This document shows, in pieces, positions 1 through 6,310 of a stretch of DNA of 15,252 bases. Within the stretch, counting starts at the first letter, position 1; each line of letters opens with the position of its first letter. This stretch comes from JBFXAN01 sp050184225 (GTDB taxonomy: Bacteria; Chloroflexota; Dehalococcoidia; CAUJGQ01): positions 1 to 15,252 of the forward strand of contig JBFXAN010000156.1 of the NCBI GenBank assembly GCA_050184225.1, read 5' to 3'. Under the pieces are notes generated by a model. That model was given only the letters and a program-made list of their open reading frames with translations. It had not been told where the DNA came from and did not search any database. A program made the position numbers and the translations under genes.

Positions 1-150
1 GCCCCTCCCCCCGCTGCCGCGCGGAGAGGGGTGCCTCGCCGGATCTGGGGTGCCAACATGAACCAGCCCGCCGCCAGATCGTTACCAAGACGACGCTGGT
101 AGCAACGCCAGTCAGTGCACCCCTCTCCGCGCGGCAGCGGGGGGAGGGGC
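1..150. repeat. Perfect 34-bp inverted repeat with an 82-nt spacer holding two further stems
   Basis: Bases 1-34 are the exact reverse complement of 117-150. The arms are C/G-rich and end in GGGGTGC on the inner side. The spacer (35-116) contains two smaller inverted repeats, GATCTGG at 42-48 with CCAGATC at 74-80 and TACCA at 83-87 with TGGTA at 97-101, so the transcript could fold as a long stem with a branched top. The right arm ends 15 bp beyond the stop codon of the sugar permease gene read from the minus strand, so it is placed to act as a terminator or 3'-end stabiliser. It could also be a copy of a dispersed palindromic repeat or a small non-autonomous mobile element. No gene is seen in 1-165. 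Confidence 0.85.
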
Positions 151-165
151 CGGGGGAGGGGTCAG

Positions 166-1077
166 TCATTCCTTCACCGACCCCGCCAGAATTCCCGTGA
201 CGAAGTACCGCTGCAGCGCGAAGAACACCAGCAGCGGCAGCGCCATCGAGATGAACGCCGCTGCCGTTAGCAATTGCCAGTCCTGCCCGAGCGAGTTCAC
301 CAGGTTGCTCACCGTCACCGGCAGGGGCGCCACATCCGGGCTGCCGCCCAGGTAGACCAGTGCGATCAGCAGATCGTTCCACACCCACATGAATTGGAAG
401 ATCGCGACCGATGCCAGCGCCGGCACCGATGTCGGCAGAACCAACCGAAAGAAGATCGTCGCCGGACCCGCACCGTCCAGGGAGGCCGATTCGAACATCT
501 CCTTCGGCAGCGAGCTGAAGAAATTGCGCAGCAGATAGATCGCCAGCGGCAGACCGTATCCCGTGTGCGCCAGCCAGATGCCGAGAAACGTCCCGGTCAG
601 CCCCAGATCAGTGAGCAGGCGCAGCACCGGGATCAGCGTCATCTGCAACGGAATCACGAGCAGGGCCACCACCGTCAAGAAGAGCCACTGCCGGCCCGGA
701 AACTCCATCCAGGCGAAGGCATACGCGGCGTAGGCGGCGATCAGGATCGGGATTACCGTCGCCGGAATCGTCACGAACAGGCTGTTGACGAAGCTCCGGC
801 CGAGATTGTTCGTCGTCAGCACCCGTTCATAATTTTGCAGCGTGAAGTCAAACGGCGGCGTCAGCGCCTCCCACCAGCCGGTGAACGCCACCTGCGCCGG
901 CGGCCGAAACGAGGAGACGAGCAGCGCCACCGTCGGCGTCATCCACAGCAGGCAGATGACGATGATCAAGATGTGCAGTGGTATCCGGCGCAGTGTCCGG
1001 ATGAATCCTTCTCGTGTTCTGCCACGCGGAGCAGCGGCGGCCGCGTCCTGGGCGGAGGGCAAGTCCAGCGTTGCCAT
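166..1077 (-). CDS. Sugar ABC transporter permease, second subunit (CUT1, MalG/AglG-like)
   Basis: A 303-residue integral membrane subunit of a binding-protein-dependent sugar importer, which forms the translocation pore with its partner permease. After a hydrophilic N-terminus of about 33 residues, a first membrane segment (about 34-55) is followed by the periplasmic-loop signature of this branch (FTGWWEAL near 65-72, then NYERVL). Further hydrophobic segments follow. The cytoplasmic coupling (EAA) loop, ESASLDGAG plus RLVLPTSVPAL, lies near 196-221 and is where the ATPase docks. The protein ends in the usual R-Y-F-x-x-G-x-x-x-G-x-V-K tail (GILAGSVKE). The ATG shares one base with the TGA of the upstream permease (TGATG), indicating translational coupling. 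The FTGWW loop resembles alpha-glucoside AglG, but the substrate is inferred. No ATPase gene lies in the operon. Confidence 0.93.
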   Translation of the reverse strand: MATLDLPSAQDAAAAAPRGRTREGFIRTLRRIPLHILIIVICLLWMTPTVALLVSSFRPPAQVAFTGWWEALTPPFDFTLQNYERVLTTNNLGRSFVNSLFVTIPATVIPILIAAYAAYAFAWMEFPGRQWLFLTVVALLVIPLQMTLIPVLRLLTDLGLTGTFLGIWLAHTGYGLPLAIYLLRNFFSSLPKEMFESASLDGAGPATIFFRLVLPTSVPALASVAIFQFMWVWNDLLIALVYLGGSPDVAPLPVTVSNLVNSLGQDWQLLTAAAFISMALPLLVFFALQRYFVTGILAGSVKE

Positions 1078-2054
1078 CAGCGGGTCGCCTCCTGTTCACG
1101 AAATCGGCGGAGATTAAAGAGCAACACCGGAATGATCGCCGTCATCAGGATCACGGCGAGCGCGCTCGCCCGGCCAAAGTTCCGGAAGTTGAACATCTCC
1201 TTGTACATCCGGTTGGCGATTACCTCGGTGTCGAAGTTCCCGTTCGTCATCACGTAGACGATGTCGAAGATCTTCAGCGCCGTGATCACCATCGTCGTCC
1301 CCACAACGGCCAGCGTCGGCGCCAGCGACGGCATGATGATCCGCCAGAAGACCTTCCACTCACTCGCTCCGTCCACCCGCGCCGCTTCCAGCAGGTCGTT
1401 GGAAATCCCCTTCAGCCCCGCCGACAAGACCACCATCGAAAAGCCGGTCCACGCCCAGGACGCGGCGATGATCAGCGCGATGTTGTTCCATGGCTGTTTA
1501 ATCAGCCACGCCTGCGGCTCGAACCCAGGCAGGATCGCCGACAGCGCCGCGTTGACCGTGCCCGTCTGCGGCAGTCCCGCCGGCCGGAAGTCGTACATGA
1601 ACTTCCAGATCACACCGGCCGCGACGAACGAGATCGCCATCGGCAGGAAGATCACCGACTTGGCGACGGATTCGTAGCGGACCCGGTCGGTGAGCACCGC
1701 CAGCAGCAGCCCGAACCCGACCGTGATCGCCGTGAAGACGACCAGCCAGAGCACGTTGTTCCGGAGCACCGTCAGCATCTGCTCGTTGGTGAAGATGAAC
1801 TGGTAATTGTCAAGTCCCACCCATCGACTCGACGTTGCGTTAAACAGGCTCAGGTAGATCGTGCGGAACACCGGATAGATCAGGAAGACGAGCACGAACG
1901 ATAGGGCTGGCGCCATCCAAAGCCACGGCCGCACGCGCATCTGCCACGGAAACGGCATTCGGCGGAGCGCAAACTCGATGATCGCGATATATCCGAGGAG
2001 GACCGACGGCACGCCGATCAACACGCCGATCGCCAGCAGCACACGGTCAGACAT
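1077..2054 (-). CDS. Sugar ABC transporter permease, first subunit (CUT1, MalF/AglF-like)
   Basis: A 325-residue inner-membrane permease of a sugar ABC importer. An N-terminal membrane helix (about 4-28) is followed by a second at about 45-65 containing the family phrase WMAPALSFVLVFLIYP, then LSLFN. The EAA coupling loop (LLEAARVDGASEWKVFWRII, then MPSLAP) lies at about 221-246. The ATG at 2054 was chosen because GGAG sits five bases upstream; a GTG at 2060 is in frame but overlaps that GGAG. It lies between the binding-protein gene (about 100 bp upstream) and the second permease (1-base overlap). The order binding protein, MalF-like, MalG-like is classic for CUT1 operons. Substrate specificity cannot be read from the permease alone. 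Confidence 0.93.
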   Translation of the reverse strand: MSDRVLLAIGVLIGVPSVLLGYIAIIEFALRRMPFPWQMRVRPWLWMAPALSFVLVFLIYPVFRTIYLSLFNATSSRWVGLDNYQFIFTNEQMLTVLRNNVLWLVVFTAITVGFGLLLAVLTDRVRYESVAKSVIFLPMAISFVAAGVIWKFMYDFRPAGLPQTGTVNAALSAILPGFEPQAWLIKQPWNNIALIIAASWAWTGFSMVVLSAGLKGISNDLLEAARVDGASEWKVFWRIIMPSLAPTLAVVGTTMVITALKIFDIVYVMTNGNFDTEVIANRMYKEMFNFRNFGRASALAVILMTAIIPVLLFNLRRFREQEATR

Positions 2055-2071
2055 AAACACTCCGGCAGCGG

Positions 2072-2149
2072 GCAGCGGACGGGAGGTTCACGATCGCCGA
2101 GCGCTCGCGTTGCTGGTCGACCCGCGCTCGCTTGCCTCCCGTCCGCTGC
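2072..2149 (-). promoter_or_regulatory. Intergenic 15-bp perfect inverted repeat between binding-protein and permease genes
   Basis: GCAGCGGACGGGAGG at 2072-2086 is the exact reverse complement of 2135-2149, enclosing 48 nt. It fills most of the gap between the stop of the binding-protein gene and the start of the first permease. In ABC importer operons, hairpins here commonly protect or terminate part of the transcript so that binding protein is made in excess over the permeases. That role is inferred from position. No T-tract follows, so processing or partial termination is more likely than a full intrinsic terminator. Confidence 0.6.
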
Positions 2150-2155
2150 TCCACC

Positions 2156-3535
2156 TCAGCGGCTGTAGGCGTCCGTCTGGACTCGGTCCAGATTCGAAAG
2201 GATGCTGTCCAGATTGCCAGGATTCTGGATGTAATCCAGCACGCCCTTCCAGAAGGCGTTGTTCATCGCCTCCGGCATCAGGTCCGAAGCGTCAAACCGA
2301 ACGTTCTTGGCGTTCAAGAGGGTCTCGGCCGTCAGCTTGGAGATCGGGTCCGGATAGGAGGCCGGCAGCACCTTCTCGTTCGCGGAGATCGCGCCGCCCC
2401 GCTTCACCCAGATCTCCTGGGCCTCGGCCGTCGTCAGGTACTTCATCAGCGCCCGCGACTGCGGCGTGTCTTTGAACATGCCGAAGAGGTCGCCGGCAAC
2501 CTCCTGAACGCCCGCATATTTCTCGTCGATCGTCGGGAAGGGGAAGAAGTTGAAATCCTCTACCGGCTTCGGGCTGGACGGCGCCTTGGTGAAGAAATCG
2601 GTGATGAAGCTGCCCTGCATGTGCATGTAGCAGCGCGGCGGGTCAAGGAACATCGGGTTGCCCGACTCGCCGAAGGCGGTCGTCAGCATCGCCTGTTTTC
2701 CACCGAAAACCATATCCGGGTTGGCGACGATCTCACCCCAGGTCTCCCACGCCTTCTTGATCTCCGAGGACGACCACTTCACCTTGCCCTGCGCCCACTG
2801 GTCGTAGACATCGGGACCCGCCTGGCGGAGGACGATGTTCTCGAGCCAGTCGGTTCCGGGCCAGCCGCTGGCCGCGCCACTCTCCAAGCCGATGCACCAT
2901 GGCGTTGTGCCGCTGTCCGCGATCTTGTCGGAGAGTTGCATCAACTCGGTCCATGTCTTCGGCTTCGTCCCGCCGCTCACCTCGTCGAAGGTCTTCGGGT
3001 CATACCAGACTGGCCCCTTGAGCGACGCCCGAATGAAGATGCCGACCTGCTTGCCGTCGACCTGCGCCATCTTCAGCCAGTCTTCGTTGTAGTCCGCCTT
3101 CATCTGCGCCGGATCGAGCACACCGGCCAGGTCGATCAACTTGCCCTGACGGGCAAATTCCGCCATCTGGCCGGGACCGGGCAGTCCGGCCACGTCCGGT
3201 GGATTCCCACCCTGGACGCGCGTCGTCAGCACCGCGTTGATGTCGCGGGTGCCCTCGTAATTGACCTTGATCCCGGTGCGGTCTTCGAACGGCTTCACCA
3301 TCGCCATGAAACTGTCTTGCTCCGCGCCGCCCCAGACCGCGAGCACATTGACGGTCCCGCCGATCCGTTCGGCCGTGCCGGCAGCCGCCTGGGTGCCTGC
3401 CGCCTGGGTGCCCACCGCCGTCGCGCCGGTTTCACCAGCGGTTGGTTCGTCGTCGTCCTCACCGCAGGCCAGACCAAAGACAAGCCCCATGATCAGTCCT
3501 AGCAGGAGAACATGGGTCAGTCGCTTCACTCGCAT
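2156..3535 (-). CDS. Sugar ABC transporter substrate-binding lipoprotein (CUT1, AglE-like)
   Basis: A 459-residue extracytoplasmic solute-binding protein (SBP family 1) that captures a sugar and delivers it to the two downstream permeases. The ATG at 3535 is preceded by a G-rich Shine-Dalgarno (minus-strand GAGGGGG) and gives a clean lipoprotein signal: MRVKRL, then a hydrophobic stretch, with lipobox GLAC and Cys24 followed by acidic GEDDDEP. An in-frame ATG 42 codons upstream would ruin the signal peptide and was rejected. The mature region starts GGTVNVLAVWGGAEQ and continues FEDRTGIKVNYEGTRD, then NPPDVAGLPGPGQMAEFARQ, typical of CUT1 binding proteins. The tone is closest to alpha-glucoside-binding AglE, but this is recognition by eye. 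It is first in the operon and divergent from the GYD gene. Confidence 0.92.
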   Translation of the reverse strand: MRVKRLTHVLLLGLIMGLVFGLACGEDDDEPTAGETGATAVGTQAAGTQAAAGTAERIGGTVNVLAVWGGAEQDSFMAMVKPFEDRTGIKVNYEGTRDINAVLTTRVQGGNPPDVAGLPGPGQMAEFARQGKLIDLAGVLDPAQMKADYNEDWLKMAQVDGKQVGIFIRASLKGPVWYDPKTFDEVSGGTKPKTWTELMQLSDKIADSGTTPWCIGLESGAASGWPGTDWLENIVLRQAGPDVYDQWAQGKVKWSSSEIKKAWETWGEIVANPDMVFGGKQAMLTTAFGESGNPMFLDPPRCYMHMQGSFITDFFTKAPSSPKPVEDFNFFPFPTIDEKYAGVQEVAGDLFGMFKDTPQSRALMKYLTTAEAQEIWVKRGGAISANEKVLPASYPDPISKLTAETLLNAKNVRFDASDLMPEAMNNAFWKGVLDYIQNPGNLDSILSNLDRVQTDAYSR

Positions 3536-3855
3536 CGTACCCCCCTCTTCGCCCCACGGATGGAGCATGTGATCGCCGGACGAACGGCACACTGCGACGG
3601 GCCGGGTGACGAGCCACAATCGAGACGGTACGAGTCGCCTGTATCCGCGAGATACGGACACATGCCTGCCGAAACGCAGACATCAGTGTGCGTGCTGCCG
3701 TGCTGTCCGAGTGTGCCACGAACGAGACGTGAGTCCATAGCTACCTGGGAGTAACATCGTGATCCCTTCACATAAACACGGCACCTCCTCCAGATCGCTT
3801 ACCATAACGTTGGAAGCGCGGCCGCGGGCGACAGACCCAGCAAAGGAGCGAGGGT
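3536..3855. promoter_or_regulatory. Divergent intergenic region between sugar operon and GYD gene
   Basis: This 320-bp gap must carry promoters for both flanking units; no convincing -35/-10 pair was found on either strand. It holds the binding-protein ribosome site (CCCCCTCT at 3541-3548 on the plus strand) and the AAAGGAG of the GYD gene at 3842-3848. A small stem, GTATC 3641-3645 with GATAC 3651-3655, is present. An imperfect inverted repeat at 3796-3818 (CGCTT-A-CCA with TGG-AAGCG) has AACGTT at its centre. Such a CG-centred palindrome is compatible with a LacI-family sugar repressor operator, but it is weak and no regulator gene is in the window. No credible gene is seen here. Confidence 0.4.
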
Positions 3856-4146
3856 ATGGCCACCTATGTGGTGCTCTACACGTTCACCGACGATGGCGCG
3901 AAGCACGCCAAGGACACCGTCAAGCGGGCACGGGAGGCACGCGCCGAGAACGAACGGCGGGGCTTTACCGTGCAGGGCCTCTACTGGACCCAGGGTCAGT
4001 ACGATCTCGTCGCGGTCGTCGATGCACCGGACGAGCAGTCGATGATGGCCGGCCTCCTCAACATCGCCGGCGCCGGCAACGTCCGCAGCCAAACGATGCG
4101 GGCCTTCACCGAATCGGAAATGGAGTCGATCGTCGCCAACGCCTAA
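3856..4146 (+). CDS. GYD domain-containing protein
   Basis: A small soluble protein of 96 residues that is a complete GYD domain (ferredoxin-like alpha/beta fold, molecular function unknown). The start MATYVVLYTFTDDGAKHAKDT matches the family's first strand and helix. The naming motif appears as the near-match GQYDLVAVVDAPDE at about 51-64, in the context YWTQGQYDLV, with Gln in place of a common Glu or Arg. The C-terminal strand region includes VRSQTMRAFTESEME. AAAGGAG lies seven bases before the ATG. It diverges from the sugar importer operon and converges on the peptide importer operon, so it is probably monocistronic. No signal peptide or membrane segment. Related proteins are often small stand-alone genes in Chloroflexota and Actinobacteria, so the context gives no firm role. 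Confidence 0.9.
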   Translation: MATYVVLYTFTDDGAKHAKDTVKRAREARAENERRGFTVQGLYWTQGQYDLVAVVDAPDEQSMMAGLLNIAGAGNVRSQTMRAFTESEMESIVANA

Positions 4147-4205
4147 CCCACCGTCATCCCCCATCACCCGGCCGCGCTCCTCCCTCGCCACGCTCATCCT
4201 ACTCA

Positions 4206-4355
4206 AACCACAGAGACGCAGAGGCCGCAAAGATCCCCTTGTCATGCTGAGCGCAGCGACGAAGCATCTCGCCGCGTGACCGACTCTCCATGAGATGCTT
4301 CGCTTCGCTCAGCCTGACAACCGCCACCCTTGCATCCCTCTGCGTCTCTGTGGTT
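4206..4355. repeat. Nested inverted repeats between convergent genes
   Basis: An outer perfect 19-bp pair, 4206-4224 and 4337-4355 (AACCACAGAGACGCAGAGG and its reverse complement), encloses an inner long inverted repeat. In that inner pair 4240-4270 matches the reverse complement of 4292-4319, apart from two substitutions and a 3-nt insertion (CGA). The inner arms read TGTCATGCTGAGCG... and end in AAGCATCTC. The whole could fold as one long two-storey hairpin. It lies in the gap between the GYD gene and the DppC-like gene, which converge, so it could terminate both. The two arm pairs look like two different dispersed repeat families, one inserted within the other. I recall similar strings from intergenic regions of several bacterial genomes, but cannot verify that here. 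Confidence 0.85.
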
Positions 4356-4364
4356 CATACCTGC

Positions 4365-5267
4365 TTAACGGCTGCCGCGCAGTCTGGGATCGAGCAGGTC
4401 GCGGAGGGCGTCGCCGAGCATATTGAAGGCGAAGACGGCCAGCGTGATCGCGAGGCAGGGCCAGAAGACATAGTTGAAGTCCGTGCCGATGAATCGCCGC
4501 GCCTGGGAAAGCATCTGCCCCCAGGTTGGTTGATTGGGGTCGGCGATGCCCAGTCCGAGGAACGAGAGCGACGCTTCCGCCAGGATCACCCCGCCCAGAC
4601 CGACCGTCGCCGACACCATCACCGGCGCAAAGATGTTCGGGAGCACATGCCGCAGCATGATCCGCCCGTGCCCGGCGCCCACCGCCCGCGCCGCCTCCAA
4701 ATACTGAACGCTGCGGATGCCGATCACCGCCGAGCGGACGATCCGCGATCCGCCGGCGATGCCGAGCAACCCCAGGATGATGATCAACTGCCGCAGTCCG
4801 GAGCCGGTGATCGTCACGACCGCCAGCAGCAGCACCAGCACCGGCAGCGCCATGATCGCATCGACAAATCGCTGGATCACCGCATCGGCAGCGCCGCCGA
4901 AGTAGCCGGTGCTAATGCCGACGAGCAGCGCGCCGATCGTGCTGATCGTTACCGCGCCGAAGCCGACGGCGGCTGCGACGCGTGCCCCATACACGACCCG
5001 GCTGAAGATATCCCGCCCGGAATTATCCGTCCCCATCAGGTGCGCGCTCGTCGGCGATTGGAGCCGGGGACCGACCGGCGCGGCCGGTTCATACGGCGCG
5101 ATCATCGGCGCAAAGAGCGCCGTGACGACCATCACCACGACCACGACCAGGCCAAACGCTCCGATCGGCTTCGTGGTCAATAGCCGCTTGAGCAACGTCA
5201 GCCACACGGGTGGACGCCGCTCGACACGGTCAAGGCTTGCGATCGAGGTTTCCGCTGTGGTCGCCAT
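4365..5267 (-). CDS. Peptide/nickel-type ABC transporter permease (DppC/OppC-like)
   Basis: A 300-residue inner-membrane permease, the second pore subunit of a family 5 (oligopeptide, dipeptide or nickel) ABC importer. A hydrophilic N-terminus of about 33 residues precedes the first membrane helix (about 36-56). The OppC signature HLMGTDNSGRDIFSRVVYG follows at about 76-94. The EAA coupling loop EAARAVGAGHGRIMLRHVLP is at 191-210, then the hallmark EASLSFLGLGI and PTWGQML at about 231-253. It ends with the usual GDALRDLLDPRLRG. GGAGGGAG stands just before the ATG. It is the last gene of its operon. The 87-bp gap from the upstream permease holds a small stem (5311-5317 with 5329-5335). No DppD/DppF ATPase follows; the gene instead runs into the nested inverted repeat. 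Confidence 0.94.
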   Translation of the reverse strand: MATTAETSIASLDRVERRPPVWLTLLKRLLTTKPIGAFGLVVVVVMVVTALFAPMIAPYEPAAPVGPRLQSPTSAHLMGTDNSGRDIFSRVVYGARVAAAVGFGAVTISTIGALLVGISTGYFGGAADAVIQRFVDAIMALPVLVLLLAVVTITGSGLRQLIIILGLLGIAGGSRIVRSAVIGIRSVQYLEAARAVGAGHGRIMLRHVLPNIFAPVMVSATVGLGGVILAEASLSFLGLGIADPNQPTWGQMLSQARRFIGTDFNYVFWPCLAITLAVFAFNMLGDALRDLLDPRLRGSR

Positions 5268-5354
5268 CGCTCCCTCCGCTCGCGCGGGCGCCGGGTGCCG
5301 CGTCCAGTGTCCTGGGCAGGCGCTCCCCGCCCAGGATGAAACGCTCCTCGCCTG

Positions 5355-6299
5355 CTATCCTGCCCGCGTCCGCGGGTCCAGGAACGTGTAGCTCAGATCG
5401 ACGAGCAGGTTGATCAGCACAACGCCGGTCGCGAAGATCAGCGTGATGCCCTGAACCACGGCATAGTCGCGGCGGGTCACCGCCTCGATCAGATAGCGGC
5501 CCATGCCGGGGAGCGAGAAGATGCTCTCGAAGATCACCGTGCCGCCGATCAGAAAGGCCATCTGCAGCCCGAAGATCGTCACCACCGGCATCAGCGCATT
5601 GCGGAGCGCATGCCGCAGCAATACCACCCGCTCGCGCAGTCCCTTGGCCGTCGCCGTGCGGATGTAGTCCTGCCGCTGGACCTCGAGCATCATCGCCCGC
5701 GTCATCCGCATCACCTGCGCGCCCGTCCCCAGCGACAACAGCAGCGCCGGAATCCACATCTGCCCCAGGTTGCCGAGCGGATCACTGCTGAACGAGTGAT
5801 ATCGCACCGAGGCGATGTTGATCCCCCATTGAATCGAGAAGAAGGACTGGAGCAGCGTCGCCAGCACGAAACCCGGCACCGCCAGCCCGATAATCGCCCC
5901 GCTCCGGCCAATGTAGTCCAGCGGCGTATCCTGCCGGATCGCCGAGAGCACGCCGAGCGGAATCCCGATCAGCGCCGAGAAGAACACCGCCAGCATCGCC
6001 AGCTCGAACGTCACCGGGAAGCGGGAACGGATCTCGGAGAGCACCGGTTGGCCGGACTCCGCCGTGCCCAGGTCGCCGCGCAGCACGTCCGCAAGATAGG
6101 TGATGTACTGCTGCGGCCACGGCTTGTCCAGACCGTACTCCGCGCGAATGCGCTGCGCCGCCTCCTCCGTATAGGCCTCACCCAGCTTCGCCACGGCGAT
6201 GTCGCCGGGCAGGAACCGGATCATACTGAACACGAGAAAGGACACGATCAGGACGGTCGGGATCGCGAAGAGTACGCGACGAGTGATCTGATGGAGCAC
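5355..6299 (-). CDS. Peptide/nickel-type ABC transporter permease (DppB/OppB-like)
   Basis: A 314-residue first permease subunit of the family 5 ABC importer. The N-terminus MLHQITRRVLFAIPTVLIVS runs into the first membrane helix and is followed by RFLPGDIA, a standard DppB opening. Then come GLDKPWPQQYITYLADVLRGD and TFELAMLAV, both typical of the family. The coupling loop RTATAKGLRERVVLLRHALR lies at 214-233, followed by NALMPVVTIFGLQ, and the late signature FSLPGMGRYLIEAVTRRDY is present. The C-terminus YTFLDPRTRAG is canonical. The start is GTG at 6299, with AGGAGGG seven bases upstream. The TAG stop of the binding-protein gene overlaps the start of this ribosome site, indicating tight coupling. 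Confidence 0.94.
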   Translation of the reverse strand: MLHQITRRVLFAIPTVLIVSFLVFSMIRFLPGDIAVAKLGEAYTEEAAQRIRAEYGLDKPWPQQYITYLADVLRGDLGTAESGQPVLSEIRSRFPVTFELAMLAVFFSALIGIPLGVLSAIRQDTPLDYIGRSGAIIGLAVPGFVLATLLQSFFSIQWGINIASVRYHSFSSDPLGNLGQMWIPALLLSLGTGAQVMRMTRAMMLEVQRQDYIRTATAKGLRERVVLLRHALRNALMPVVTIFGLQMAFLIGGTVIFESIFSLPGMGRYLIEAVTRRDYAVVQGITLIFATGVVLINLLVDLSYTFLDPRTRAG

Positions 6300-6310
6300 G
6301 GTGCGCCCTC

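Noticed and set aside
2132..3502. A 456-codon plus-strand open frame opposite the sugar-binding protein
   Set aside because: Its translation is His/Arg/Leu-rich without family motifs, a typical antisense shadow in GC-rich DNA. The opposite strand carries a clear lipoprotein.
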